Assembly: GCF_019400745.1 (NCBI RefSeq)
Contig: NZ_WJIB01000009.1
Location: 267,100-331,099 of the forward strand
Reading direction: 5' to 3'
Source of the DNA: Cohnella sp. CFH 77786
Lineage (GTDB): Bacteria; Bacillota; Bacilli; Paenibacillales; Paenibacillaceae
DNA: 64,000 bases
Below are positions 1-8,487 of this stretch, piece after piece (within the stretch, counting starts at the first letter, position 1; each line of letters opens with the position of its first letter). The position numbers and the translations under genes are program-made. The notes below the pieces were generated by a model. It did no database searches. It worked only from the letters and a program-made list of their open reading frames with translations, and had not been told where the DNA came from.

Positions 1-732
1 GTGATGAACGAGCGGCGGACGCTGGACCGCGTCATCAAGGAAGCCTTCCGCGTCCATCCCCGGACGGAAGTCATCGTGGTGGCGAACGGATCCACGGACG
101 GCTCGCTCGGGATTGCCCGGAGAAGCGGCGCCAAGGTGATCGCGTTCGACCGCCCCCTCGGTCATGACGTCGGCCGGGCGATCGGAGCGAAGGAGGCGGT
201 AGGCGACGTTCTGCTGTTTATCGACGCCGATATGGTCATCCCGGCGGACGTGCTGAAGACATTCGTCGAGGACGTCGAACGGGGGACGGACGTCGCGCTG
301 AACGACTACTCCGGTCCGGTCAAACGGGCGGTCGTGCACGGCGTGGTGTTGGCCAAATATGCGCTAAACGATCTCATGGGAAGGCCGGATTTGAAGGGGG
401 CATCCCTCACGGCCATCCCCCATGCGATGAGCAGGCGGGCGCTGGAGGTTATCGGAACCGATCCGCTGGCGGTTCCTCCAGTGGCGCACGCTATTTCGGT
501 CCGCAGAGGTCTGAACGTCCGGCTGAGCCGTCCGGTTAACGTCGGAAAGCTGAACCGGATGAGAACGAAGCGGGAGAGGAAGGTCTCCCTCGAGGCTTTG
601 ATCATAGGGGACCACCTGGAAGCCATCCATTGGTGGCTCGGCATGGCGGAGGGTCCGCCGCTTCCTTCTGACGGAGCCGGGCCGGACGGGACGGTGGGAG
701 GCCGGGATGAAGCGCAGGAAACGGAAAGGTAA
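1..732 (+). CDS. Family 2 glycosyltransferase, 5' end cut by window
   Basis: The product resembles GT2 enzymes that transfer a sugar from a nucleotide donor at the cytoplasmic face. It opens with VMNERRTL, which matches the end of the usual first beta strand (IIPxMNE), so the first GTG is probably an internal valine and the true start lies before the window. The metal-binding DxD appears as DAD at about residues 75-77, in LLFIDAD. The second half (DVALND, then SRRALEVIG) is clearly related to the next gene, so the two are tandem paralogues. It overlaps the next gene by 26 bases, which fits one operon. The acceptor and donor cannot be read from the sequence. Confidence 0.85.
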   Translation: MMNERRTLDRVIKEAFRVHPRTEVIVVANGSTDGSLGIARRSGAKVIAFDRPLGHDVGRAIGAKEAVGDVLLFIDADMVIPADVLKTFVEDVERGTDVALNDYSGPVKRAVVHGVVLAKYALNDLMGRPDLKGASLTAIPHAMSRRALEVIGTDPLAVPPVAHAISVRRGLNVRLSRPVNVGKLNRMRTKRERKVSLEALIIGDHLEAIHWWLGMAEGPPLPSDGAGPDGTVGGRDEAQETER

Positions 733-1708
733 CCGTCGCGGCGGGACGGGTCTCGGCTGGTTCAGCAGAGGCATCCGCGACGGCGCGAACTGGCGAACCC
801 GATTTCGAGGTCGCCCGGATGCCCGTACGGCTGCAGAGGCGGCTCATCGTTCCTGGAGCCTCATCGCGCGGAAGCCGGGCGGCAGGAGGCGGCCTTGGCC
901 GGCTGCGCTTCGAGACGGGAAGCGGTATGTTTCCGGTTTCTGGCGCGGATCCGGCGTAAGAGGACAGCTGATTCCGGTGCCGCTTCAAGGGTCGGCGGCC
1001 GCCGTGCTATACGCGCCGCGGAACGCGAGCTTGCTGCGCGGCGCCTTGCGGCGGCTCAGAAGGCTCCCTCTTCGGGAAATCGTCGTGTTGCTTCCCGGAG
1101 ATTCGTCCCTGGCCCTCATCGCCGCGGCCCGCACGCAGCCGAACGTGATGATCGCCTATCGGCCCGACTTGGCGGATTCCGATGTCGGACGGGCTTTGGG
1201 CGCAAGAATCACGCAGGCGGATTCCGTCTTGTTCCTCGACGGGGGAAGGCCGCTGAAGGCGGAGCGATTGGCCCGGTTTCTGTGGGCTTGCGACAACGGA
1301 CTGGACATCGCCTTAAACGATGTAACGGGCAAGCTCGGATTGTTCCATACGAGGCAAAACGTCTTCCGGCTGGCGGAATTCCTGAACCGGACGATGAACC
1401 GCCGCGATTTGCGGGCGAATTCCCTGTCTTCGCTTCCCTTTGCGCTGTCAAGACGGGCGCTCGATCGGCTCGTCCCGGGCCCGTTGGCCCATCCGGCCCA
1501 GGCCCAGGTCATCGCTATGTACAGCGGACTTCGGGTAGGCATCGCAGGAGCCGTCCGGCCCGCCATTCCATCCGACACAGCGGATCGGACCGGCAAAGCC
1601 GTCCGCGAACACGCGGAGGCATGGAGGACGGCGCTCCGGCACAAGGGCAGCCGGCTGCTGTTTCCCGATACCGTTCGCAACCGGAAGTTGCTGGAGGGAT
1701 GGACATGA
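707..1708 (+). CDS. Divergent GT2-like protein with basic N-terminus, possibly inactive
   Basis: This 333-residue protein has ATG at 707 behind GGGAGG at 696-701. Residues 1-12 are almost all Lys/Arg/Gly, and the motif FSRGIRDG follows at about 19-27, like a motif seen in other proteins of this cluster. The C-terminal two thirds match the preceding transferase ([20 protein letters not shown]), but the expected DxD reads FLDGG, so the metal-binding aspartate pair is broken. It may be a non-catalytic partner or an enzyme with altered chemistry. The stop overlaps the next start (ATGA), which suggests translational coupling. Family assignment is good; catalytic activity is doubtful. Confidence 0.75.
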   Translation: MKRRKRKGNRRGGTGLGWFSRGIRDGANWRTRFRGRPDARTAAEAAHRSWSLIARKPGGRRRPWPAALRDGKRYVSGFWRGSGVRGQLIPVPLQGSAAAVLYAPRNASLLRGALRRLRRLPLREIVVLLPGDSSLALIAAARTQPNVMIAYRPDLADSDVGRALGARITQADSVLFLDGGRPLKAERLARFLWACDNGLDIALNDVTGKLGLFHTRQNVFRLAEFLNRTMNRRDLRANSLSSLPFALSRRALDRLVPGPLAHPAQAQVIAMYSGLRVGIAGAVRPAIPSDTADRTGKAVREHAEAWRTALRHKGSRLLFPDTVRNRKLLEGWT

Positions 1709-2445
1709 GCGCGCGGGCCTCCATCATCATCCCCACGTTTAACGGTCTGGACTTGCTCCAGCGATGCGTGGAATCCGTCCGGTTTCATACGGCGGATGTT
1801 CCCTATGAATTGATCGTGGCCGATAATGCGTCCACTGACGGAACGGCGGAATGGTGCCTCCAGCAGAAAATCCCGTTCGTGTCGCTGCCGCGGAACGAAG
1901 GGTTTCCGACCGCTTGCAACCTTGGGCTGCGATTGTCGCAAGGGGAAACCCTCGTGCTGCTCAACAACGATACGGTGGTGACCCCTCGCTGGCTGGCCAA
2001 TCTGTCCGAGGCTTTGTACAGCGCCCCGGATATCGGCATGGTCGGTCCGGTCACGAACTACGCGAGCGGAGCCCAGAAGGTGGATTACCCGTTCGATAAC
2101 TTGGCCGAGTTTCAGACGATCGCCGGCCAAGTGAACCGATCCGACCCTTCGAAATGGGCGGCATCGAACCGGATCGTCGGTTTCTGTCTGGTGTTCCGGC
2201 GGCAGCTGATGGAGCGGATCGGCCTGCTGGACGAACGGTTCAATCCCGGCCATTACGAGGACGACGACTACTGCTTCCGGGCGAGGGAGCAAGGTTTTCG
2301 GCTGCTGATCTGCCATGACGCGCTCATCTATCACGAAGGAAGCGTCAGCTTCCGCAGAGATCCGGACGCGCAGAAACAGCTCGTGGAACGGAATTATCGT
2401 CGGTTTATGGAGAAATGGAAGCAAGATCCGCGGGCATTCGTTTGA
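1705..2445 (+). CDS. Family 2 glycosyltransferase (rhamnosyltransferase-like)
   Basis: The 246-residue product is a compact GT2 domain: SIIIPTFNG at the start, DNASTDGT at about residue 35, LLNNDTVV as the DxD-type region, and HYEDDDYCFRA near the C-terminus, which is typical of the rhamnosyltransferase-like group (COG1216). I chose ATG 1705 because it overlaps the upstream stop as ATGA and lies 6 bases after GGAGGG; ATG 1699 is the alternative. A longer in-frame reading from 895 runs through the upstream gene and is not credible. It is closely related to the transferases at 4192 and 23105 but lacks their C-terminal repeats. It probably extends a surface glycan. Confidence 0.88.
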   Translation: MSARASIIIPTFNGLDLLQRCVESVRFHTADVPYELIVADNASTDGTAEWCLQQKIPFVSLPRNEGFPTACNLGLRLSQGETLVLLNNDTVVTPRWLANLSEALYSAPDIGMVGPVTNYASGAQKVDYPFDNLAEFQTIAGQVNRSDPSKWAASNRIVGFCLVFRRQLMERIGLLDERFNPGHYEDDDYCFRAREQGFRLLICHDALIYHEGSVSFRRDPDAQKQLVERNYRRFMEKWKQDPRAFV

Positions 2446-2486
2446 AGGAAGAGGACCCGCTGGCTAGCGAACAAGGAGGTAACGCG

Positions 2487-3212
2487 TTGAAGGCTGTCAT
2501 TTTGGCAGGCGGTACGGGAACGAGACTCAAACCCCTCACGTTTTGGACGAATAAGCATTTGCTCCCTGTCGGCGCCTATCCGATGATCTGTTACGGGGTG
2601 GCCAAACTCCGGGAGGCGGGGATCCGCGACATCGTCATCGTAACGGGACGTTCGGCGCTCGGTGGATTCGCGGACGTGCTCGGCAGCGGGCGCGACTGGG
2701 GGGTCTCCCTGCTGTACCGGGTTCAAGAGGAAGCAGGGGGCATTGCCCAGGCGCTCGGGCTGGCCAGGCCGGTGATCGAGCCCAGGGAGAAGTTCGCCGT
2801 GCTGCTCGGGGACAATCTGTTCGAGGAGAGCCTGCTGCCGTTTCGCGAACGGTTCGAGCGCCAGCCGGAAGGGGCGATGGTTCTGCTCAAGAAGGTGGAG
2901 GATCCGCGCCGATACGGCGTTCCCGTGCTTCTGCCGGAGGACGGCAGAATCGCGCGGATCGAGGAGAAACCGGAACAGCCGCCTTCGGATTTTTGCGTGA
3001 CAGGCCTGTATTTCTATGACGGCGGCGTTTTCGACGTGATTGATAAAATCATTCCCTCTCAGCGGGGGGAAATGGAAATCACCGACGTGAACAACGAATA
3101 TGCGCGGAGGGGGACTTTGGCTTATGCCGAAGTCCAGGGTTGGTGGACGGATGCGGGGACCTTCGAGTCTCTTGAAACGGCGGGCAAAAAATTGAAGGGC
3201 TTCCTGCCGTGA
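2487..3212 (+). CDS. Sugar-1-phosphate nucleotidylyltransferase (RmlA-like, short)
   Basis: This enzyme should join a sugar 1-phosphate to a nucleoside triphosphate, supplying activated sugar to the neighbouring transferases. The nucleotide-binding AGGTGTRLKPLT is at the N-terminus, followed by LLGDNLFEE, IEEKPEQP and WWTDAGT in family order. At 241 residues it is shorter than classical RmlA (about 290) and lacks the C-terminal part. The start is TTG 2487, six bases after a perfect AAGGAGGT; the frame is open from 2415 but has no better signal. It could use dTTP or UTP with glucose or another hexose, and the sequence does not decide between them. Confidence 0.85.
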   Translation: MKAVILAGGTGTRLKPLTFWTNKHLLPVGAYPMICYGVAKLREAGIRDIVIVTGRSALGGFADVLGSGRDWGVSLLYRVQEEAGGIAQALGLARPVIEPREKFAVLLGDNLFEESLLPFRERFERQPEGAMVLLKKVEDPRRYGVPVLLPEDGRIARIEEKPEQPPSDFCVTGLYFYDGGVFDVIDKIIPSQRGEMEITDVNNEYARRGTLAYAEVQGWWTDAGTFESLETAGKKLKGFLP

Positions 3213-4186
3213 CATCCGATACCCGACTCCGCGGGAAGTCCGGCCGGGAAAGTGCTTTACGCATAAAACGGGCGAAACGAAGGAAAAGAAGCAGTCGCCA
3301 CCGCAGAAGAAGAGAGCGTAAATTGGAACAATCGGCTTTTCAGAGGGGATACGATGAGGGGCTTCGGAACGCAAACGAGGCCCTGCTTCAGCAATTTTTG
3401 CCGCTTGACGTTCTCATTCCCGGCGTAACGCCCGAGGAAGCGATGGCAGCCGGGGTGGCGGCGCTCCGCGGGAGGGGCTATCCCATTCTGTTTCCGCCGG
3501 AGGTTTACGAGCAAATCGATCAAGCGATTCGGCATCGGCTTCCCTATTCGTTCGTCCGTTTCGGGGATGGAGAGCTGCTGACGCTCGCGCAAGAGAAGGT
3601 GCTGTCGATCCATGAAGTCGAGCGGGCCGGGACTTTCCTGTCCAAGGCGGGCGTGACCGTCCCGGACCTGGAAGCCCGCGACGAGCTGCTGCACTCGCTC
3701 CGCGCCGCGTCCCTGATCGGGGTTCCGATGTCCAGATTGCCCTATTTTCAACCGCTTTTGTTGCAGATTCTAAGGACTTACGACATCGACCTCGGCTCCC
3801 TCCGCCTTACGACTTCCACGATGAATTATTCCTTGGACGATCAAGGTTACATGATGAAGCTGTTGGAAGGTCGCAAAATCCTTCTCGTCGGCAACGCCGC
3901 CCTTCCGCTATCCGAGGTGCTTAGAGCACGCGGGGTCCACATTGCCGGGGTCATTACGCCGGTGCGCGGATTCAAGGACGCAGCTCGGGTGACGAGGGAG
4001 GCGGCGGCGGTCGAATTCGACCTGGCGCTGGTGGCGGCAGGCGTCGCTGCCGTGTCGATCTGTACCCGTCTGGCGGCCCTGACGGGCAAAGCAGCGATCG
4101 ACTTCGGGTCGCTTGCGAACCGGATGGCCGGAGTCTCGTCGGACACCGGGTTTCCGCACGGCACTTCAATTCCTACAGCGAGGTGA
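3209..4186 (+). CDS. GT-D fold glycosyltransferase with basic N-terminus
   Basis: The core carries SFVRFGDGEL at about residues 114-123, the signature of the GT-D (DUF1792) glycosyltransferase fold, followed by a Rossmann-like half (ILLVGNAALPLSEVL). Residues 18-39 are dominated by Arg/Lys, and the motif FQRGYDEGL lies at 44-52, the same layout as in other proteins of this cluster. The GTG start overlaps the upstream stop (GTGA) and has GAAGGG nine bases before it. GT-D enzymes are known from serine-rich adhesin glycosylation in streptococci, whereas here the context is a multi-transferase surface-glycan operon. The acceptor is unknown. Confidence 0.8.
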   Translation: MTSDTRLRGKSGRESALRIKRAKRRKRSSRHRRRRERKLEQSAFQRGYDEGLRNANEALLQQFLPLDVLIPGVTPEEAMAAGVAALRGRGYPILFPPEVYEQIDQAIRHRLPYSFVRFGDGELLTLAQEKVLSIHEVERAGTFLSKAGVTVPDLEARDELLHSLRAASLIGVPMSRLPYFQPLLLQILRTYDIDLGSLRLTTSTMNYSLDDQGYMMKLLEGRKILLVGNAALPLSEVLRARGVHIAGVITPVRGFKDAARVTREAAAVEFDLALVAAGVAAVSICTRLAALTGKAAIDFGSLANRMAGVSSDTGFPHGTSIPTAR

Positions 4187-4191
4187 CGAAT

Positions 4192-5508
4192 ATGACGGCC
4201 GTACCAGATATGGACCGCAAAGACGACAGCCACGATTCCTTCCGGCGCGGCTTCGAGGAAGGATACCGTCAGGGGCTTCTATCCGGCGGTCGGCAATACG
4301 GCACTCTCTTCGACGGCACCAGCATCATTATCCCGACGTACAATCAGCTGCATTTTCTGAAAAAATGCCTGCGCAGCATCGAGGAACATACCGAATCCCC
4401 CTATGAGATCGTGGTGGTGGACAACGCTTCGTCCGATGGGACGGCGGAATACTTGCAATCATTGCGCGGACAGGTTCGGTTCCGCATCCTGGAGACGAAT
4501 CAGGGATTCTCGGGCGCCGTGAACGTAGGGCTGATGATGTCGAAAGGGCGGACGATCGCGCTCTTGAACAACGATACGGTGGTCACGGAGAAATGGCTTC
4601 GGAACTTGCTTTACTGCCTGAACAGCGACCCCGGCACCGGGATGGTAGGACCGGTAACCAACTACATCTCGGGTGAACAGAAAATCCACGTACATTATCG
4701 CAAGCTGGAGGAGATGCATGCGTTCGCGCGCAAGCATAATCACCGCAGGCCCGCCATGTGGCGCGACTCCGACTGGCTGAGAGGATTTTGCCTCGTGTTC
4801 CGGCGGGAGCTTTTCGAAGAGATCGGTTATTTCGACGAAGGTTTCGAAATCGGGAACTTCGAGGATAACGACTACAATATCCGGGTCCGCTTGGCGGGCA
4901 AACGGCTGGTGATCGCCGGAGACACGTTCATCCATCATTTCGGCAGCGTGAGCATGAGGGCGCTCGGAAGCTCGCTTTTCGAATTGAATCACCGGAACGA
5001 GAGTTATTACGCGGTCAAATGGAACGATCCGATCGGGTGGGTGCAGCGGGCGGTTCAACATGCCCCAGGGTACCGGGGAGAGCTGCCTGCGGGCGCTTTG
5101 TACTATCCGCAGAGGGTTGCGGTGAAAGGGATTGGCGACGCGGTGTATTGGATCGAGCAGGGGCAGAGACATCCCGTCGAGGGCTCGCTTTCTTTTCCCG
5201 TCGTGCAGGTTTCCCAGGTCGACTTGCGGCGCTGGCCCGTCGGCGAGCCCATCAAATCCACGCAAGCCGAACGCAGTTGGCGAGGATTGGACGATCCCGC
5301 AGGGTGGGGGGCCGGCGTGGCGATTTTGCCCGACGGGCAAGTTTATCACGTGGAAGGGAACACGGTGCGCCGTGTCATCAGCATAACGGCGATGCATTCT
5401 TGGCAATTGCATGTCAAGCCGGCGAGATTGGTCGCGGAGAATGAGCTTTCGGGCCGCGAGAGCGGCCCTCCCATTATTCCCCTTCCTAAGCTGAAACAGC
5501 GTCTATGA
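4192..5508 (+). CDS. GT2 glycosyltransferase with N-terminal Gly-periodic motif and C-terminal VY-IE-G repeats
   Basis: Residues 17-33 read FRRGFEEGYRQG and onward, the cluster's shared motif. The GT2 domain follows (SIIIPTYNQ, DNASSDGT, LLNNDTVV, NFEDNDYNIR). After about residue 310 come two copies of a second module: DAVYWIEQGQRHPV, then QVYHVEGNTVRRV. The same module is found in the transferases at 16011 and 23105. ATG 4192 lies 6 bases after GAGGTG; GTG 4183 overlaps the upstream stop and is the alternative start. This is one of three window proteins with a transferase fused to these repeats, which I infer bind a glycan, the peptidoglycan or a coat component. Confidence 0.85.
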   Translation: MTAVPDMDRKDDSHDSFRRGFEEGYRQGLLSGGRQYGTLFDGTSIIIPTYNQLHFLKKCLRSIEEHTESPYEIVVVDNASSDGTAEYLQSLRGQVRFRILETNQGFSGAVNVGLMMSKGRTIALLNNDTVVTEKWLRNLLYCLNSDPGTGMVGPVTNYISGEQKIHVHYRKLEEMHAFARKHNHRRPAMWRDSDWLRGFCLVFRRELFEEIGYFDEGFEIGNFEDNDYNIRVRLAGKRLVIAGDTFIHHFGSVSMRALGSSLFELNHRNESYYAVKWNDPIGWVQRAVQHAPGYRGELPAGALYYPQRVAVKGIGDAVYWIEQGQRHPVEGSLSFPVVQVSQVDLRRWPVGEPIKSTQAERSWRGLDDPAGWGAGVAILPDGQVYHVEGNTVRRVISITAMHSWQLHVKPARLVAENELSGRESGPPIIPLPKLKQRL

Positions 5509-5605
5509 ACCCAGGCCGGCGCCGGTCCGGTCTGCCGCTCCGGTGTGACATGCGCCGCGCGCGGGAATATGATGGTAGCATCCCGGTGATCGGAGGCGGT
5601 TTGCG

Positions 5606-5896
5606 TTGCAGAAAATCATGACGGATATCGTCGTCCAGCTGTCCCAATCGCATCAGCAAATGGCTAGGATTCTGGAGGCCAAACGGCAGGTGACCGTCCG
5701 ATCGGCTGAGCTCGCCCATTCGATTCCCGACGTTCATCCGGAGTTGGGGGGAATAGAGGGATTGCTGGAAGGCTCTTCCCAATTGACCAAAAGCGTCGTC
5801 GCTTATTTGAACAGCTTGGCCGAATTGGAGGAAGCGGTGGCCGAAAGCCTGACGAACGTCGTCAAAGCGACGCAGGACGGGGGCGACGAAGAATAA
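5606..5896 (+). CDS. Small helical protein of the surface-glycan operon
   Basis: This 96-residue protein has no signal peptide, membrane segment or recognisable catalytic motif. It is predicted to be almost wholly alpha-helical (QSHQQMARILEAKRQVTVR, then LAELEEAVAESL) and acidic at the C-terminus (DGGDEE). The TTG start at 5606 lies about 8 bases after GGAGGCGG. It is the first of three consecutive small helical genes with almost no space between them, which suggests subunits of one complex. I do not recognise the family with certainty. A chaperone, scaffold or coat-assembly role would fit but is only inferred from context. Confidence 0.7.
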   Translation: MQKIMTDIVVQLSQSHQQMARILEAKRQVTVRSAELAHSIPDVHPELGGIEGLLEGSSQLTKSVVAYLNSLAELEEAVAESLTNVVKATQDGGDEE

Positions 5897-5897
5897 C

Positions 5898-6257
5898 ATG
5901 AGAAGAAGAATAGAGGGCTCGACTGCGAGGACGGAAGATGCTTTAAAGACCACGCTGGGCGCCATCGCCGGCATCCAGAGGAACGTCTCCCTGATGCTCG
6001 GCGCCAAAGCGGCAGAGGCCGAGAAAGTGCGCAACTGGTTGGTGCAGCATCTGAATGAAGGGGTCTTCCAGTCGCATTCGGAACGGCTCGGGGTCTGCCT
6101 GCAGATCCACGAGCAGCAAATCGAAGTGATCGACGGTTTAACCAAACTGTGCAACGCGCTCAGCCGCAACATGAGGATCATTCTGCATCCCGAACAGGAC
6201 CAGGATGATGGCCATGGGATGGGCGCCGGATTCGACATGGAGGAGCAGGGCAGATGA
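5898..6257 (+). CDS. Small helical protein, unknown function
   Basis: The 119-residue product begins one base after the upstream stop and ends in an ATGA overlap with the next gene, so its translation is probably coupled to both neighbours. The sequence is helix-rich, with a central stretch around LQIHEQQIEVIDGLTKLC, two cysteines and an acidic tail with several Asp/Glu/Met residues. It has no signal peptide. It shares style, though not obvious identity, with its two neighbours (repeated helical segments starting with Ser/His-Glu-Gln). I cannot name a function. Confidence 0.65.
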   Translation: MRRRIEGSTARTEDALKTTLGAIAGIQRNVSLMLGAKAAEAEKVRNWLVQHLNEGVFQSHSERLGVCLQIHEQQIEVIDGLTKLCNALSRNMRIILHPEQDQDDGHGMGAGFDMEEQGR

Positions 6258-6550
6258 ACCGGCTGGAGCGGGAGTGGGAGATCCGGCTTCACCTGCTGGA
6301 ATCGATCGCTCGCAGCCAGGAGGCGCTCGCGGCCATGCTGGAAAGCGCTGCGGACGTGACGGCCGCAGCCGGAGTCTCTCCCGCGGCGCTTAGGGAGCAC
6401 GTGCGGGTGCTGGAGGGCATGCAGGCGGCGCTTCTCCGTACCGTCACGGGAACGGGATGGCGTCCGCCGAAGCGGGGAACGCCGGTCTCCCCGTGGCTGA
6501 AGGCGGGAGTCTGTCCGGCCGGGCAGCGAGGAACGGGAGGTGTGGCGTGA
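6254..6550 (+). CDS. Small helical protein, unknown function
   Basis: This 98-residue protein starts at an ATG overlapping the previous stop. The N-terminal 70 residues are amphipathic helix (LLESIARSQEALAAMLESA, then LREHVRVLEGMQ), and the last 30 are Pro/Gly-rich and probably disordered. The stop (TGA 6548-6550) overlaps the GTG start of the next gene. Its position as the third small helical gene in a row, between a fused glycosyltransferase and an arginine-rich protein, suggests a structural partner of the glycosylation machinery. No catalytic residues are visible and no family is recognised. Confidence 0.6.
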   Translation: MNRLEREWEIRLHLLESIARSQEALAAMLESAADVTAAAGVSPAALREHVRVLEGMQAALLRTVTGTGWRPPKRGTPVSPWLKAGVCPAGQRGTGGVA

Positions 6551-6879
6551 AGGTCAGTAAATCGATTCGTAATCCGCGAACCGTTGCGCGCGCGCGCAAA
6601 GGGAGAAAGTCCGGTGCCGGACGCAAGCTTCGCAAGGGAACGAAAGCGCCGGGAAAACGAGTCCGCGGCAAGTCGGCGAAGGACCGAAGCAAGCACGGGA
6701 GCAGGCACAGCAGCCGGCGTAGAAGAGATCGGCACCGCCACCGCAGCAGCCGCAGGCGGCAAGGGACCGCGCGAGATTACGTGGACGCGTTCGACAGCCA
6801 TTACACCGCGGGCTTCGATGCCGGCTTCGCGAAGGGTTTCGAGGATGGGCATCAGCTTGCTTACGAGCAGCAAGTGTGA
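6547..6879 (+). CDS. Small highly basic protein ending in the Gly-periodic motif
   Basis: The 110-residue product is over one third Arg/Lys through residue 75, rich in Ser, His and Gly as well, and resembles basic spore-coat proteins such as CotG in composition only. Its last 25 residues carry the cluster motif in its longest form: YTAGFDAGFAKGFEDG. GTG 6547 overlaps the previous stop (GTGA) and follows GGGAGGTG. In effect this protein is the basic tract plus motif seen at the N-termini of the neighbouring transferases, but with no enzyme attached. That suggests it is a free scaffold or competitor for the same binding partner, which is inference. Confidence 0.7.
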   Translation: MKVSKSIRNPRTVARARKGRKSGAGRKLRKGTKAPGKRVRGKSAKDRSKHGSRHSSRRRRDRHRHRSSRRRQGTARDYVDAFDSHYTAGFDAGFAKGFEDGHQLAYEQQV

Positions 6880-6894
6880 AAAGCAAATCAACCG

Positions 6895-6924
6895 TTGACG
6901 AAAATTGTCATCCTTTCTTATAAT
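6895..6924 (+). promoter_or_regulatory. Sigma-A promoter for the SLH/PKD surface genes
   Basis: TTGACG at 6895-6900 is followed after 18 bases by a perfect TATAAT at 6919-6924. It starts just after the stop of the basic protein and points into the leader of the SLH gene, so the surface proteins seem to have vegetative transcription separate from the glycan operon. Confidence 0.75.
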
Positions 6925-6956
6925 GGAAACATCAACCATATACGTGAAAAGCGAGG

Positions 6957-7007
6957 AAGCACCCGCGAGCGATCATGACGACGGATGTGCTTTCTTTTTG
7001 TTTTTTT
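6957..7007 (+). terminator. Possible attenuator in the leader of the SLH gene
   Basis: AAGCAC at 6957-6962 pairs with GTGCTT at 6987-6992 across a 24-base loop, and a T-rich run (TCTTTTTGTTTTTTT) follows immediately. It lies about 30 bases after the promoter and before the first start codon, so it would end most transcripts as a short RNA unless read through. The 6-bp stem is modest and the loop is long. Confidence 0.45.
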
Positions 7008-7038
7008 CGGAAAGATTCAATCGCGAAAGGTGGCGTGA

Positions 7039-7185
7039 ATGATGAGAAGCTGGGACGGAATCGTGCTGATCGTGTTGGCTTTTCTTGCCTTAATGGCGGG
7101 ACAAGCCGGTGCCGCGGCCGGGGAAACGGGGAAGCTGGCCCCTCCGCTGCTTGAGGATGTCGGTACGGTCACGGATATGCGGTAG
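7039..7185 (+). CDS. Short exported or membrane peptide, hypothetical
   Basis: This 48-residue reading frame has ATG 7039 six bases after AAAGGTGG. It encodes a signal-like hydrophobic stretch (IVLIVLAFLALMAG) followed by AGAAAGETG, a plausible signal-peptidase site, and a short polar tail. It lies in the leader of the SLH gene, after the possible attenuator. It could be a real secreted peptide or a leader ORF that tunes translation of the next gene. No family is recognised. Confidence 0.45.
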   Translation: MMRSWDGIVLIVLAFLALMAGQAGAAAGETGKLAPPLLEDVGTVTDMR

Positions 7186-7234
7186 GAGCGGGCGGAAGGG
7201 TGTTCCGATGACAATGACTGGGGAGAGTGTACGC

Positions 7235-8455
7235 ATGAAAAAAGGTCTGCTTGTTGTGTTGACGGTATTGGTGTTGATTTTGGCTGTGCCGGTCTATGCG
7301 AACGGCGGCGTGAACGGCGCCTCGTCCGGTGCCGGATTCAAAGACGTGAAGGACTCCTATTGGGCGAAGGTGCAGATTGATGAGGCCGTTAAGAAAGGTT
7401 ATGTCAGCGGATTTCCGGATGGCACGTTTAAGCCGGATCAAAAAGTGAGCCGGGCGGAGTTTTTCCGAATGCTCGCTGATGCGCTCAAGCTGCCGCACGG
7501 CGAAACGGGAACCCTTTGGTATCAACCATATGTTTCGTCTTTGATCGATGCCGGCATCCATCGGGCAAGTGATTTTGATTCGAAATATGATTCCGACTTG
7601 TCGAGGCTCGAAATGGTTCGTTTGGCCATTCGCTCTACCGACTATCATTATCAGCAAAAAGATTCGGTCACGAACGATAAATTGATGGTTTTCAAAGCAA
7701 CGTCGAAAGGAATTTTGCACGGAACGGGAGCAGGGAAGCTCGATTTGAACGGAACAACGACCCGTGCCCAGGCGATTGCGATCATTGAGCGCATTCTTTC
7801 CATAAATTCTGGTAAAAAAATACCAGTAGATAAATATGCGGTGGGTAACGCCGAGCTTGCATGGCATCGGACGAATATTTTCACCGTGATGCCGCAGTAT
7901 TACAATGCTTCATACAATGATGGCAGCACCAATGTTGGGATTAACTCTTGGAGCTTGGATAAGTTGGTTCTTCAAAACGGGAATAAATTTCGTGGAGAAC
8001 TAGACGAACTGATTGCAATCAATTTGGGCGATCCGAAAGACCCGAATCGCAAATTGCTTCCGGCTTTGGATAAGATGAGATACGGAAGATTTCAAGTGCC
8101 GTCGGATGCTTATGTCTTAATTGCAAAATATCATATTGACTACAATAACGCTCCAAAAACATACTCCGGAGTTCTCGATTTGCAATTTAGGGGTTTTAAG
8201 CAGACTGAATTAACGAGCCAAGGAAAACTAGAGGTTCCGATGAATTTAAGTTCTCTTGACGAAAAATATGATTGGATAAACAAAAGAGGGGTGGACGACA
8301 AAGGACATGGTGTTGCGACAGCAGTCATGCCTGGTTCGGGTTATTCTTTTAAATCTCTTTTCACTTACATTGATTTGTATGCGTCCGCCTATCCAGGATC
8401 CTCATTGAGTGATTATTTGAGTTCAGAAATCGTAAGCGCACAAGTCTCAAATTAA
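7235..8455 (+). CDS. SLH-domain cell-surface protein
   Basis: The 406-residue product has a signal peptide (MKKGLLVVLTVLVLILAV, cleavage near VYANG) followed by S-layer-homology modules: FKDVKDSYWAKVQIDEAV and GYVSGFPDGTFKPD at about residues 33-75, then two more diverged copies up to about residue 190. SLH domains bind pyruvylated secondary wall polymers and hold proteins on the cell surface. The remaining half is not recognised and is encoded by AT-richer DNA than the flanks. ATG 7235 lies seven bases after GGGAGAG; upstream in-frame starts have no ribosome site. It sits 32 bases before a giant exported protein and is probably co-transcribed with it. Confidence 0.85.
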   Translation: MKKGLLVVLTVLVLILAVPVYANGGVNGASSGAGFKDVKDSYWAKVQIDEAVKKGYVSGFPDGTFKPDQKVSRAEFFRMLADALKLPHGETGTLWYQPYVSSLIDAGIHRASDFDSKYDSDLSRLEMVRLAIRSTDYHYQQKDSVTNDKLMVFKATSKGILHGTGAGKLDLNGTTTRAQAIAIIERILSINSGKKIPVDKYAVGNAELAWHRTNIFTVMPQYYNASYNDGSTNVGINSWSLDKLVLQNGNKFRGELDELIAINLGDPKDPNRKLLPALDKMRYGRFQVPSDAYVLIAKYHIDYNNAPKTYSGVLDLQFRGFKQTELTSQGKLEVPMNLSSLDEKYDWINKRGVDDKGHGVATAVMPGSGYSFKSLFTYIDLYASAYPGSSLSDYLSSEIVSAQVSN

Positions 8456-8487
8456 CGAGAAAGAGAGTAAGAGCGGAGGGCAGACAT

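Noticed and set aside
895..1704. N-terminal extension of the GT2 gene at 1705
   Set aside because: It runs in a second frame through the preceding gene and is Arg/Gly-rich noise; the ribosome site and ATGA overlap support 1705.
5486..6400. 304-codon antisense frame over the small helical genes
   Set aside because: The plus-strand genes have ribosome sites and coupled overlaps; the antisense translation has no pattern.
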